64,000 bases of DNA from Allocoprococcus comes (GCF_013300725.1 NZ_JAAIMM010000018.1:1-64000); one strand, 5' to 3'. Shown: positions 8,197 to 16,786, numbered from the stretch's first letter. Numbers and translations: made by a program. The notes: generated from the letters alone by a model not told the origin.

Positions 8197-9588
8197 TTAC
8201 TCGCCCCTTCGCCATTCTTCCGGAATGTCATCCGGTACGTACGTACACGGCGAATCTCCGTAAAACCCGTTTATATGAGGTCGTGCAATCGCTTTCACTC
8301 CCATGAATCCCCACACCCGCCGACCGGCAGAGTTGGTGATATTGTTGCAATGCTGCAGATTGTATTTCCGGGCATTGGCAATCATGGCGTCGCTGAAGCT
8401 GCGGGCTTTCAGCGGAGCAAGGGAATTTTCCTCGCACCACATTCGGTAGATTTCATAGAAATCCTTGGAGCTGATGGACGCATCCGCTTTGCGCCGGATG
8501 TATCCCTCCGATTCCATGAAATCAAAGATATTGTTATTGTCACGCTTGACCGCTTCCCGGTTTTCCCGGATACGGTCACTCTCTGTGAATTTGAAGTTAT
8601 TGGCAACAAGCCGCTGCAAGCCCTCCAATGCCCACAGGAAGATGCCCTCGGCTTCGGCTTTCATTTTCTCCGCAAGGTCGGGATCGTCGGCTCTGTCCAC
8701 AGGCTTTTCCTTGGTGGTCACCACAAGCTGTCTGCGGTAAAAACCGTCGCTACGGTCATACAGGGCTTGGAGATCGCCGTTGCTGAACGCCAGTAGTCGG
8801 GCAAACATCCAGCCCTGATAACTCTGCTTGCCTTTGCGTTCCAAGTCCATCTTGCCCTGTGCCGTCACGATGGATTTTACATAGTTGGTCTGACGCAGGG
8901 CTTCCATTCGCATATCATCATCCACGCACAGCAGGATGTGTTCCAGATCGGCACGGGCAAAACGGTTTTCAGAAATCTTACCGATGCTGCCGTCTTTCAT
9001 ATTCGTGCCGAAGATGGTGGACAGCACCGCACCGATTTGGGATTTGCCCTCACCGCCGTTGCCCTTAATCACCATCATACGCTGCCCCTTGTTGGAGGGA
9101 ATCAGACAGTAGCCGATGAACTCCTGTAAGGTGGGGATGTCCTCTGCGTGGAGCAGACCATCCAGAAAGTTCATCCAGATCACCGGCGCAGGAGCGTTAG
9201 GATTGTAAGCAACCGGCAGACGACTTCTCACGATAGCCGGTCTGCCCTCGGTAAATGTTCCGTTCAGCAGCAGCGTACCGTTGGACACATGAATCCGATC
9301 CCGCTCCGGTGGAAAGTCAGGCACTTGCGCTTCCAGTTTCAGCACTTCCAGAATATTGGTGATCTTCCGGGGGATGTTGTTTACGGCACAGAATTTCAAC
9401 TTGTCGTAAATCTCTCCACGCAAAGGGAGATCGTCTGTTACCCGCCCATCGGGCGTGAAAAAAGCTCCGTTTGCGAAGATGATTCTGCGCTCCTGCAGAA
9501 ATTCTTCACAAAACAGAGCTTCGTTGATGTTCTGCCCATCAAACCACATGGGCAAGTTCATATCAGGCGTTTTCCGGTTCTTCGCCAT
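8197..9588 (-). CDS. P4/D5-type phage-plasmid primase-helicase (SF3 ATPase)
   Basis: The 463-residue protein has a D5/P4-like region before a superfamily 3 helicase core. Walker A is GNGGEGKS at about residues 175-182, Walker B is HILLCVDDDM near 216, and the sensor region includes ARLLAFSNGD. A helical DNA-binding-like segment (ASISSKDFYEIYRMWCEEN) follows near the C-terminus. It probably unwinds the origin when the excised element replicates. Its start overlaps the end of the CHC2 primase gene by 26 bp, so the two act as one split primase-helicase unit. The usual single-chain P4 proteins are much longer. Confidence 0.88.
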   Translation of the reverse strand: MAKNRKTPDMNLPMWFDGQNINEALFCEEFLQERRIIFANGAFFTPDGRVTDDLPLRGEIYDKLKFCAVNNIPRKITNILEVLKLEAQVPDFPPERDRIHVSNGTLLLNGTFTEGRPAIVRSRLPVAYNPNAPAPVIWMNFLDGLLHAEDIPTLQEFIGYCLIPSNKGQRMMVIKGNGGEGKSQIGAVLSTIFGTNMKDGSIGKISENRFARADLEHILLCVDDDMRMEALRQTNYVKSIVTAQGKMDLERKGKQSYQGWMFARLLAFSNGDLQALYDRSDGFYRRQLVVTTKEKPVDRADDPDLAEKMKAEAEGIFLWALEGLQRLVANNFKFTESDRIRENREAVKRDNNNIFDFMESEGYIRRKADASISSKDFYEIYRMWCEENSLAPLKARSFSDAMIANARKYNLQHCNNITNSAGRRVWGFMGVKAIARPHINGFYGDSPCTYVPDDIPEEWRRGE

Positions 9589-10183
9589 GGTGCGCCACCT
9601 CCTCTTTCTTTCGTGCAGTGTACTCCTGCAAAAAAGCGATCTTGCCGTTTTTCATCAGCTCGTCCACCAGAGCGACCCGTTCTTCCAGATCGCCCACGGT
9701 CAGCACATCCGCCATATATTCGATATGGCAGTGCATCTGGCAGGCTTCCATAAAACGGTCATCCAGAGCATCGTCCAATGTTTTCGGAGCATACCGCACT
9801 TTCCAATCTTCAAGAAGATGCAGATAATCCGTCAGCACCCGGAAGCACAACATTTCGTCCTCTCGGAATTGGCGGATATAGGGATGTTTCGGCTTGACCA
9901 TAGCTGCGGCAGTGGGCGGTTTCGGGTCAAGTCCGAAGTCCGAAGCCAACTTTTGCGCCGCTTGCAAGCTCGTCAGATTGAACAGCCTTGCCACAAGGTC
10001 GATCACATCTCCCTTGGCTCCGCAGCCAAAGCAGAAGAAATAGTCCTCATTCAGCTTCAAGCTCGGATGCCGGTCATTGTGGAACGGGCAGCAAGCCATA
10101 CCGTTGCGGTGGACTTTCAGCCCGTAATGTTCGGCGGCTTGCTTTACGCTGATTGCCGCCTTGATGGTTTCATAGATTGTCAT
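9563..10183 (-). CDS. CHC2 zinc-finger primase-like protein
   Basis: The 206-residue product starts with a CHC2 zinc finger of the DnaG class: Cys32, His35, Cys51 and Cys54 in CCPFHNDRHPS and FFCFGCGAKGD. The rest is helical and lacks a TOPRIM catalytic core, so it may need the helicase partner or act mainly in DNA binding. I chose ATG 10183 because GGAGG lies eight bases upstream. It is the first gene of the minus-strand replication and mobilisation block, and is divergent from the MarR operon. Confidence 0.88.
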   Translation of the reverse strand: MTIYETIKAAISVKQAAEHYGLKVHRNGMACCPFHNDRHPSLKLNEDYFFCFGCGAKGDVIDLVARLFNLTSLQAAQKLASDFGLDPKPPTAAAMVKPKHPYIRQFREDEMLCFRVLTDYLHLLEDWKVRYAPKTLDDALDDRFMEACQMHCHIEYMADVLTVGDLEERVALVDELMKNGKIAFLQEYTARKKEEVAHHGEEPENA

Positions 10184-10218
10184 AGAAAAACCTCCGTTCA
10201 TAATAGTCTGGAAAGCAC

Positions 10219-10248
10219 GAAGCACCCGCCGTGATTGGCAGGTGCTTC
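10219..10248. repeat. 8-bp inverted repeat upstream of the primase gene
   Basis: GAAGCACC (10219-10226) and GGTGCTTC (10241-10248) are perfect inverted copies with a 14-base loop, followed on the plus strand by a short T-rich stretch. It lies in the leader of the CHC2 gene; a structured leader or protein site is possible. Confidence 0.5.
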
Positions 10249-10286
10249 GCTCTTTCTACTATGGTTATGACGGATTTTGAAAAAAA

Positions 10287-10328
10287 CAGGATAAAAGCAG
10301 GACAACCCTATTTCAAAAAACAGGACAA
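10287..10328 (+). repeat. Iteron-like CAGGAYAA direct repeats
   Basis: Three copies of CAGGAYAA, each preceded by an A-rich tract, lie at 10287-10294, 10298-10305 and 10321-10328. Starts are 11 and 23 bp apart, roughly one and two helical turns. They sit between the divergent replication and MarR genes, so they may be initiator or repressor sites. Confidence 0.45.
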
Positions 10329-10361
10329 CTTATCTTACAATATAGATTTCGCCCTATTCTA

Positions 10362-10411
10362 TTGACAAATAATAGGTAATGTGTTACCTTATTAAAGGTA
10401 ATATATTACCT
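10362..10411 (+). promoter_or_regulatory. MarR operon promoter with two palindromic operators
   Basis: TTGACA (10362-10367) is followed at 17 bp by TACCTT (10385-10390). AGGTAA-TGTG-TTACCT (10374-10389) overlaps the -10 box, and a perfect 16-bp palindrome AGGTAATATATTACCT lies at 10396-10411, just before the Shine-Dalgarno. Two sites of the same half-sequence suggest MarR autorepression. Confidence 0.75.
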
Positions 10412-10423
10412 ATGGAGGATAGA

Positions 10424-10906
10424 ATGAATATTAAAGAAGTAATCAACAGTGGCAAAGTTGACTTTACAGGGATTGAACAATCCTATTTTTTGCTTGGTTT
10501 ACTGAGTGCCTTTGATAATAGATTTCAAGCAGTCGCAGATGGTACGATGCAAGAGATCAGCTGGAAGCAGTTTTTTGCAATTATCTGTATCAATATGTGT
10601 AAAGAGAAGCCAACTATCAAGGAGCTTGCGGAGATCATGGGAAGCTCTCACCAGAATGTAAAACAGATTTTATTGAAGCTTAAAAAGAAAGGATTTGTTG
10701 ATATTACTGCGGACGAAAGCGATAAGAGAAAGCAGCGTATTGAGCTTACCGATTATTGCAGAGCGTTTTGTGCAAAAAATGATGAAATGACCATGAAAAT
10801 CATGAAGAAAATGTTTGACGATGTGTCAGAGGAACAGCTGCAAACAACCATACAGACCATTATACAAATCGGAGATAACTTACAGGAGATTCAGGGACAT
10901 GAGTAA
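10424..10906 (+). CDS. MarR-family transcriptional regulator
   Basis: The 160-residue protein has a winged helix: PTIKELAEIMGSSHQNVKQI as recognition unit, then LKKKGFVDITADESDKRKQRIELT as the wing, with the basic wing tip DKRKQR. Helical flanks form the dimer interface. ATG 10424 was chosen because GGAGG lies five bases upstream. The stop overlaps the start of the flavodoxin gene at 10899, so the regulator and the flavodoxin form an operon. The two palindromes in its promoter make autorepression likely. The inducing ligand is unknown; redox stress or a toxic phenolic are options suggested by the flavodoxin partner. Confidence 0.9.
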   Translation: MNIKEVINSGKVDFTGIEQSYFLLGLLSAFDNRFQAVADGTMQEISWKQFFAIICINMCKEKPTIKELAEIMGSSHQNVKQILLKLKKKGFVDITADESDKRKQRIELTDYCRAFCAKNDEMTMKIMKKMFDDVSEEQLQTTIQTIIQIGDNLQEIQGHE

Positions 10907-11432
10907 AGGTATTATTTTATTTCAATCGAAATATGGCGCAACAAAAAAGTATGCGGACTGGTTAGCCGAAATGACCGGGTATGATTGTGCTGAAACAAAA
11001 AACGCAAATGCTGTGGATCTGAAACCCTATGATGTGATCCTGCTGGGTGGCGGTGTTTACGCTTCCGGCATTGCAGGATTCCAATTTATTAAGAAGAATA
11101 TAGGTCAGTTAGCAGATAAAAAGATCGCTGTGTTTGCAGTCGGTGCTTCTCCATACGATGAGAAGGCAATCTTGCAAATGAGAGACCTGCATTTCAAAAA
11201 CGAACTTCGTAGTATACCGCTATTCTATTGCAGAGGGGCTTGGGATGAAGAAACAATGAAATTTACGGACAGAGCGCTTTGTAAGATGCTCCAGAAAGCA
11301 GTTGCAAAACAAAATCCGGATGAATATGAGCCCTGGCAAAAAGCATTGATGTGTACAGTGGGGCAAAAATGTGATTGGACGGATCAATCCTATTTAGAAC
11401 CGTTGCTGAAGCAAATTGAAAAATGGAGATAG
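10899..11432 (+). CDS. Flavodoxin-domain protein (protoporphyrinogen-oxidase HemG-like)
   Basis: The 177-residue protein has a flavodoxin fold. ILFQSKYGATKKYADWL near the start is the FMN phosphate-binding loop, and VILLGGGVYASGIAGF near residues 45-60 is the second flavin loop. It resembles the HemG/flavodoxin-5 group and would carry electrons through FMN in the cytoplasm. The start overlaps the marR stop (ATGAGTAA), implying translational coupling. The small membrane protein gene follows after 10 bp. A Cys-containing tail (CTVGQKCDW) is notable. The redox partner cannot be told from the sequence. Confidence 0.85.
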   Translation: MSKGIILFQSKYGATKKYADWLAEMTGYDCAETKNANAVDLKPYDVILLGGGVYASGIAGFQFIKKNIGQLADKKIAVFAVGASPYDEKAILQMRDLHFKNELRSIPLFYCRGAWDEETMKFTDRALCKMLQKAVAKQNPDEYEPWQKALMCTVGQKCDWTDQSYLEPLLKQIEKWR

Positions 11433-11442
11433 AAAGATTTAT

Positions 11443-11835
11443 ATGAAGAAGTATGTGATTGTGTTTTTGATATGGGTTATGATTATACCTATCGCAATAT
11501 TAAATGGTGGATTCCGTGAATATGTGCTTATGGTGCATCTTGAGATACTGGCACTCCCATTAAGCGGGATTATTTTGAGCGTTTGCATCTTTCTTGTTGC
11601 ATATCTGTTTGTGCCTAAAATCAAAGGGTGTGTAAAACGAGATTACATTTTATTTGGCGTGATGTGGTTTGTTTTGACGAACTTATTTGACTTGTCATCC
11701 TACATCAAATCTGGTGAAGGATTTGCAGGCTTGCTTCAATCTTACAACATTCTGACTGGAAATACATGGATACTTGTTGTTTTATCGGCTTTGATTTCAC
11801 CAATGTTGGTTATGAAAATAAAAGGGAGGAAGTAA
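11443..11835 (+). CDS. Small integral membrane protein (130 aa)
   Basis: The protein is almost entirely hydrophobic, with about four membrane segments: one near residues 5-22, one around 30-55, one in YILFGVMWFVLTNLF, and one near the C-terminus before the basic end KIKGRK. It is the third gene of the MarR-flavodoxin operon. The family is not recognised. Co-transcription suggests a membrane partner for the redox protein or a small-molecule exporter, but there is no motif for either. Confidence 0.75.
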   Translation: MKKYVIVFLIWVMIIPIAILNGGFREYVLMVHLEILALPLSGIILSVCIFLVAYLFVPKIKGCVKRDYILFGVMWFVLTNLFDLSSYIKSGEGFAGLLQSYNILTGNTWILVVLSALISPMLVMKIKGRK

Positions 11836-11874
11836 GGTGAATCCTTCAATTTTTTTCATGAATAACTGATAAAA

Positions 11875-11924
11875 ACAGGTCGTTGACTGTACGCATTGCG
11901 AAAGGTTGGCGGCCTGTGTTTTTT
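11875..11924 (+). terminator. Terminator after the MarR-flavodoxin operon
   Basis: ACAGGTCG (11875-11882) pairs with CGGCCTGT (11910-11917) through an 8-bp stem with one G-U pair, followed by a run of T residues. The long loop lowers confidence. Confidence 0.55.
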
Positions 11925-12001
11925 ATATGGAGGAAATGTAGATTTCTTCACATTTGCATGGTATAATTAAAAAATTCAAAAAACAGGACAGGAGGGCAAG
12001 C

Positions 12002-13213
12002 ATGAATCAAGAACTGATGACATTGGATTTTTGGCAGGATACGGTCATATATGAGGGCAAAACATTTCCTGTCGGCACTCTTGCCTGTGATGCACTGAAT
12101 GTTCCTGCGGATACCATTGCAAAGATGAATGAGCAATGCGAGAAAATCAATCTGCTGCTTGGTCTGCTGAACGCCGGGCAGGATGCTTCTGCGCTATTTC
12201 CTATGGCAAGGGAAGCTGCTCTGACAATGTTGGGGATTCTCAGTAAAACGCTGCCATTCTCCCACATGGACATACCAAAGCACCGGGAACGGATAGAAAA
12301 GGTATTTACTGCCGACAATGCGCTGAAATATGTGGAGTTTGCTATAAAAGCCGCAACCAACTCCTTGCAGTTTGAAGAAGTTCCGAAATATGCGGATGCA
12401 ATCATACTCCAACGCTATACCGCTGTGTTTGGACATCTGGCATACTCCCTTGGGGAATATCAAACGGCAATGCTTGATTTTGCAGAAAAATCAGACGGTA
12501 ACGAAGCAGACCGCACCGCAGAGGGCTTCGCCAGAATGTTCGGCAGCTATTTCCCGCCAGAGTTGTCTATCACAGAGGGCAATGCCTGGATGTCTACCCT
12601 GAACAATTCTGTTCAGTATGTATCGGTCATCCGTCCCGGCGAAGAAGTTGCAAAGCTGGTCAAACGAATCCACTATGTTTCCTTTGTTGGGATGTTCCGA
12701 TCTGATCTCTTTGAGGGCTTGTGTGTCGGCCATGCGCCTAAGAAATGCAAAATCTGCGGCAAATGGTTTCTGACAACCAACGCAAGGCACACCAAATATT
12801 GCGGCGGTTATGCGCCGGGGGACAAGCTGCACCGAACCTGTCGGCAGATCGGCAATCTGAAAGGCAGAGAACAGCGGGAACTTGCGGACGATCATCCGCT
12901 GAAGCAGATATATGAGAAGCGTCTGAATACCATAAACCGCTATGTGAAGCGTGGTACTCTGGACGCTGATCTTGCGGAGGTTATGAAGAAGCTGGCAAAA
13001 GATAAGATGCTCCGGGCATTGAGCAATGTGGCTTATGCCAAGGGTGATTATGAAAAGGAAATGGGACAGGCTGCTTTGAAGAAAGAAGCCCTAAAGAACT
13101 TTGAATTTGTAGAACTAACAAAATATTTAAAAAAGCTATTGACTCCTACGTTGCGTAATAGTTTAGAGTATACTTATCGAGAGGAGGGAAAAGCCAATGA
13201 TGACAGTAAATGA
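12002..13213 (+). CDS. Mobile-element protein with a zinc-ribbon motif, DUF6076-like
   Basis: This 403-residue protein is common in Clostridial mobile elements; I believe it matches DUF6076, but without a search this is tentative. The N-terminal 260 residues are helical. Residues near 260-300 hold CKICGKWFLTTNARHTKYC followed by a further Cys in RTCRQIGN, which looks like a zinc-binding treble-clef, similar to CGNR fingers. The C-terminal part is helical and basic. The start at 12002 follows GGAGG. Its 3' end contains the promoter of the next gene and overlaps the MerR start by 17 bp. Role unknown. Confidence 0.7.
   Translation: MNQELMTLDFWQDTVIYEGKTFPVGTLACDALNVPADTIAKMNEQCEKINLLLGLLNAGQDASALFPMAREAALTMLGILSKTLPFSHMDIPKHRERIEKVFTADNALKYVEFAIKAATNSLQFEEVPKYADAIILQRYTAVFGHLAYSLGEYQTAMLDFAEKSDGNEADRTAEGFARMFGSYFPPELSITEGNAWMSTLNNSVQYVSVIRPGEEVAKLVKRIHYVSFVGMFRSDLFEGLCVGHAPKKCKICGKWFLTTNARHTKYCGGYAPGDKLHRTCRQIGNLKGREQRELADDHPLKQIYEKRLNTINRYVKRGTLDADLAEVMKKLAKDKMLRALSNVAYAKGDYEKEMGQAALKKEALKNFEFVELTKYLKKLLTPTLRNSLEYTYREEGKANDDSK
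13139..13169 (+). promoter_or_regulatory. MerR-type promoter with 19-bp spacer
   Basis: TTGACT (13139-13144) and TAGAGT (13164-13169) are separated by 19 bp, the stretched spacing typical of MerR-activated promoters. The spacer contains ACGTTGCGTAAT (13148-13159), which matches the spacer of the other MerR promoter at 22764-22794. It lies within the end of the preceding gene. Confidence 0.75.
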
Positions 13214-13922
13214 AGTAAGCAAATTGACCGGAGTGAGTATACGCACTCTGCAATATTATGATACCATAGGACTCCTGCCACCGACTGAATATACAGAGGC
13301 AGGATATCGACTGTATGACGATACAGCAATGGAAAGGCTGCAACAAATTCTACTGTTTAAAGAACTTGAATTCCCACTAAAGGAAATTAAGACGATAATT
13401 GATGCACCCAATTTTGATAGAAGCAAAGCGTTGGAGCAACAAATTGAGTTGCTTACTATGAAAAAAGAGCATCTTGAAGTTCTTATTAATTTCGCTCGTA
13501 AAATAAAAACGACAGGAGTGAATAAAATGGATTTTAAAGTATTTGATACAACAAGAATGGATGAGTATGCCAGAAAGGCAAAAGAGCAATGGGGACAGAC
13601 TTCAGAATATAAGGAATATGAAGAAAATGCAAACAATCAGTCTCCAGACGCACAAAAAATGGCTTGGAAAAACCTCATGCTTATATTTGTAGAGTTTGGA
13701 AAAATGAAAGATAAGGAACCGGAGCATGCGGAAGTACAGTTTGAAGTTAAGAAACTGCAAGACTATATTTCGGAGCATTTTTATAAATGCTCTAATGAGG
13801 TTTTAAAGGGGCTTGGTGCAATGTATGCTTCTGGTGGAGAATTTACTGAAAATATCGATAAAGCTGCTGGAAGAGGAACTGCTGTATTTGTGGCAAAAGC
13901 AATAGAGATTTATTGTAGTTAA
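13197..13922 (+). CDS. MerR-family regulator with TipAS-type drug-binding domain
   Basis: The 241-residue protein starts with a MerR winged helix (TVNEVSKLTGVSIRTLQYYDTIGLLPPTEY, then AGYRLY), a coiled-coil dimerisation helix at about 75-105, and then a TipAS-like globular domain (about 120-241; W and aromatic pattern KAKEQWGQTSEYKEYEE). TipAS domains bind thiopeptides and other bulky antibiotics and activate the gene's own promoter. The start follows GAGGAGG by nine bases. The promoter has the 19-bp MerR spacing. No transporter is directly downstream; the next gene encodes the sigma-like protein. Confidence 0.92.
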   Translation: MMTVNEVSKLTGVSIRTLQYYDTIGLLPPTEYTEAGYRLYDDTAMERLQQILLFKELEFPLKEIKTIIDAPNFDRSKALEQQIELLTMKKEHLEVLINFARKIKTTGVNKMDFKVFDTTRMDEYARKAKEQWGQTSEYKEYEENANNQSPDAQKMAWKNLMLIFVEFGKMKDKEPEHAEVQFEVKKLQDYISEHFYKCSNEVLKGLGAMYASGGEFTENIDKAAGRGTAVFVAKAIEIYCS

Positions 13923-14020
13923 TATAGGTAATTAAGATTAGCAGACCCCTGTTAGGGTGAACAGAAAATTTCAGTTTTCTAAATCTTTATACGCATTGTT
14001 AAACCGGAAGGAGGTGCGCT

Positions 14021-15196
14021 ATGCTGAATGATTTTACATGGAATATGATCGGATACATACCAAAATACCAAGTCAATCCGCACGGTGATGGCATCATTCC
14101 CTATGTGGCAGAGCGCATCTTCCAACTGGACCCGGAGCCGCCAGCGGTGGACAGTCTGAACGAATATATCCTGTCTGCTTTGCGGGAAAAGAATCTGCTA
14201 TATTTTTCGTTCTTCCTGCACCACTACGAGCCGCAGCTCAACAAGCGCATCAAATCCTTTCTCGGCGTGGATGGCGGCGATCTGTACGATACAGACCGTT
14301 TTATAGATATAAAGCTCTCCTGCCGGGAACAAATGCTCCAAAAGCTGATGGACTATGATCCTGCCAAGGGTGCGGAGTATGCTACATACATTTTCCCGTT
14401 CATACGGGATGCTATGCTCCGTTTCCGTATGGGCGAAGAAAAATGGTCGGTATCCTCTCTGACTAATTACAAAATGGTGCGGTCAATGGCATGGCTGTAC
14501 CATAACACCAAGGATGCGGTCAGCGAGTTTTCCAAAAAGTATAACTGTGACCTTGCCCTTGCGGAAGAATATTTGAAAGTTGTCCGTGGCATCCGCAATC
14601 AACAGCCTTTCTATGTGACAGACGAGGACGGCGAGGAAACTGGCGAGGATGTTGCCCTTGATGATACTTGGAACTATACCGACATCCTCTGGAACGGCAT
14701 ACAGGCAGAAAAGGTGCAGCGAGCATTTGAGAAGCTGAATTACCGGGAGCAGACCTTACTTGAAAAACGGTTGGCGATTTGCATGACCTGCGGGCGTGTC
14801 GGCTCATGGAAAGGCCGCCCCACCTTTGAAGAACTGGCTGTGATGTTTGAGGGCAGCACAGCCAGCGGTGCAGAGCGAGCCTACCGGAAAGCGGTGGACA
14901 AGCTGACAGAACTGCTGGTTGCCGAAGGTGCGCTCCATGCTGTCCGTCTGAAACAGAAATCCAAAACCAAGCGCAAAAAGAAAATCGCCACTGCAATCTA
15001 CGAATATCAAGCAGACTGCGACAGCGAATGGGGCGAGATTTCATTTGATTTTGAGAACGGCACAGCGGAAATCATCCGTCTTGCCGATTGGGACACGATG
15101 AAAACAAACCGCTATGCAAACCGGGCGATAGCGTATCTTTTGAACTGTGAGAACGAAAAGCTGCCCAAGGAAATAATGGTTGCATTCGAGTTGTGA
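14021..15196 (+). CDS. Sigma-factor-like protein of mobile elements
   Basis: The 391-residue protein resembles a diverged sigma-70-type factor. The central region (YATYIFPFIRDAMLRFRMGEE, then a helical stretch) is like region 2. Residues around 240-305 (LNYREQTLLEKRLAI, then TFEELAVMFEGSTASGAERAYRKAVDKLTELL) look like a region 4 helix-turn-helix. A basic linker KQKSKTKRKKK precedes a C-terminal alpha-beta extension not found in ordinary sigma factors. The start has GGAGG seven bases upstream. It lies between the TipAS regulator and the ABC operon. If it is a functional sigma factor, it would direct polymerase to element promoters; that is inference. Confidence 0.6.
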   Translation: MLNDFTWNMIGYIPKYQVNPHGDGIIPYVAERIFQLDPEPPAVDSLNEYILSALREKNLLYFSFFLHHYEPQLNKRIKSFLGVDGGDLYDTDRFIDIKLSCREQMLQKLMDYDPAKGAEYATYIFPFIRDAMLRFRMGEEKWSVSSLTNYKMVRSMAWLYHNTKDAVSEFSKKYNCDLALAEEYLKVVRGIRNQQPFYVTDEDGEETGEDVALDDTWNYTDILWNGIQAEKVQRAFEKLNYREQTLLEKRLAICMTCGRVGSWKGRPTFEELAVMFEGSTASGAERAYRKAVDKLTELLVAEGALHAVRLKQKSKTKRKKKIATAIYEYQADCDSEWGEISFDFENGTAEIIRLADWDTMKTNRYANRAIAYLLNCENEKLPKEIMVAFEL

Positions 15197-15255
15197 AGTT
15201 CAATAATAAACCGATGAGACATCAAAATCGACCGAACAGACAGAAATCAACATTT

Positions 15256-15305
15256 CTCCATTTTGATTTGCTATGATAGTACTGGCAAATAAAATCAAAA
15301 TGGAG
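15256..15305 (+). promoter_or_regulatory. 14-bp inverted repeat spanning the ABC operon promoter and ribosome-binding site
   Basis: CTCCATTTTGATTT (15256-15269) and AAATCAAAATGGAG (15292-15305) are perfect inverted copies 22 bp apart. A -10 box TATGAT (15272-15277) lies between them, and the second arm includes most of the Shine-Dalgarno. There is no good -35 box, which fits activator dependence, for example on the LytTR protein encoded in the operon. Confidence 0.65.
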
Positions 15306-15315
15306 GATATCACAA

Positions 15316-16047
15316 ATGCAAGCAATTAAAACCATGGAACTTGTCAAGCAGTATAAAACCCTGACTGCCGTGGACAGGCTCTATTTAGATATTCAGCAGG
15401 GAGAATTGTTTTCTCTACTGGGTGTAAACGGCGCAGGAAAGACCACAACTATTAAAATGCTCTCCTGTCTGACAAAGCCCACGGGCGGAGATGCCCTCGT
15501 AGGGGGCTATAGCATTACAAAGGAGCCTGAACAGGTAAAGCGGCTGATTGGCGTATCTCCGCAGGAAACGGCTGTTGCTCCTAACCTCTCCGTGAAAGAA
15601 AATCTGGAACTGATCTGCGGCATCCACAGTTTTTCAAAAGGTAAAACGGAAGAAAAGATTCGAGAACTTTCCGGGCAATTCGCTTTGGATACCGTTTTGA
15701 AAAGAAAAGCTGGTAAGTTATCCGGCGGTTGGCAACGCAGAGTCAGCATTGCCATGGCTCTGATCAGCGAACCGCAAATCCTGTTTCTGGACGAACCTAC
15801 CCTTGGTTTGGATGTCATTGCAAGGCACGAGCTTTGGGAAACAATTCGTTCACTTAAAGGCAAGATAACCATCATTCTGACAACGCATTACATGGAAGAA
15901 GCAGAGGCTCTTTCTGACCGCATCGGCATTATGAAAAGCGGAAAACTTCTTGCGGTAGGAACAGTAGAAGAACTGAACGCATTAGCAGGAACAAATGATT
16001 TTGAAACAGCGTTCGTTTCTATTGTGAAGGAGGATACTGTGGTATGA
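15316..16047 (+). CDS. ABC transporter ATP-binding protein
   Basis: The 243-residue ATPase has Walker A GVNGAGKTT near residues 35-43, a Q-loop in SPQETAVAP, signature LSGGW (Trp in place of the usual Gln), Walker B ILFLDEPTLGLD and a switch His in TTHYMEEAE. It would energise the ABC-2 permease encoded immediately downstream (4-bp overlap). With LytTR and DUF3021 genes in the same operon it resembles drug or antimicrobial peptide export modules of Firmicutes. The start follows GGAGG. The substrate is not determined. Confidence 0.92.
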   Translation: MQAIKTMELVKQYKTLTAVDRLYLDIQQGELFSLLGVNGAGKTTTIKMLSCLTKPTGGDALVGGYSITKEPEQVKRLIGVSPQETAVAPNLSVKENLELICGIHSFSKGKTEEKIRELSGQFALDTVLKRKAGKLSGGWQRRVSIAMALISEPQILFLDEPTLGLDVIARHELWETIRSLKGKITIILTTHYMEEAEALSDRIGIMKSGKLLAVGTVEELNALAGTNDFETAFVSIVKEDTVV

Positions 16048-16775
16048 GAATGATGACATTTGCCAAAAGATGTTCAAAAGAGATTTTGCGTGATCCGATC
16101 AACCTTGGTTTCGGTCTGGGATTCCCTTTGGTTTTGCTGGTTCTGCTTAGTGCGATACAGGCTAATATCCCGGTAAGCCTGTTTGAAATCGACACACTGA
16201 CTCCGGGCATTACCGTATTCGGGCTGTCGTTTATGACTCTGTTTTCCGCAACACTAATCGCAAAAGACCGGGAAAGCGCCCTCTTGCAGAGGTTGTATAC
16301 TACTCCGCTTACGGGATTTGACTTTATCATGGGATATATGCTCCCGCTATTACCTATTGCTATCGGACAGGTTCTGATCTGCTATCTGTTTGCGATTCCG
16401 TTGGGGCTGACTGTCAGCGTAAATATCGTGTACGCTGTCATTGGCATCATCCCTATGGCTGTTTTCAATATTTCTTTGGGACTTTTTTGCGGCAGCGTTT
16501 TTGGAGTGAAACAGGTTGGCGGTATCTGTGGGGCATTGCTGACCAATCTCTCTGCATGGCTTTCCGGTGTGTGGTTTGATCTGGAGCTTGTGGGAGGGGC
16601 ATTTGAGAAAATTGCCAATGCGCTGCCCTTTATGCACGCAGCCGAATTGGAAAAAGCACTATTCAGCGGTAATTTTGAACTTGCAGCAACGCACATTCTA
16701 CCCGTTTTGCTGTATGGTGTATTGATAACAGTTATTGCCGTATTCTGCTTTCTTAGGCAAATGAAAAAACAGTAA
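16044..16775 (+). CDS. ABC-2 type transporter permease
   Basis: The 243-residue membrane protein has six predicted hydrophobic segments. The first follows the amphipathic N-terminus (GFGLGFPLVLLVLLSAIQ), and the segment FGLSFMTLFSATLIAKDRESALLQRL is typical of ABC-2 permeases, in which the E-x-G/A-loop region contacts the ATPase. The last helix (VLLYGVLITVIAVFCFL) ends with basic residues. The start overlaps the ATPase stop by 4 bp. It forms the membrane half of the exporter encoded with the gene at 15316. Confidence 0.9.
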   Translation: MRMMTFAKRCSKEILRDPINLGFGLGFPLVLLVLLSAIQANIPVSLFEIDTLTPGITVFGLSFMTLFSATLIAKDRESALLQRLYTTPLTGFDFIMGYMLPLLPIAIGQVLICYLFAIPLGLTVSVNIVYAVIGIIPMAVFNISLGLFCGSVFGVKQVGGICGALLTNLSAWLSGVWFDLELVGGAFEKIANALPFMHAAELEKALFSGNFELAATHILPVLLYGVLITVIAVFCFLRQMKKQ

Positions 16776-16786
16776 GGATTGAGGAG

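Noticed and set aside
7816-8796. 326-codon open frame on the plus strand through the hairpin region and primase-helicase gene
   Set aside because: It runs through the stem-loop array and then opposite the helicase gene. The translation looks random (low-complexity, His/Phe/Cys-rich) and no start signal is seen.
9455-10234. 259-codon plus-strand frame
   Set aside because: Antisense to the CHC2 and helicase genes, whose domain motifs are clear on the minus strand.
13197-13922. Antibiotic resistance gene call for the TipAS regulator
   Set aside because: The domain binds drugs but has no resistance enzyme activity by itself, and no transporter is directly linked.
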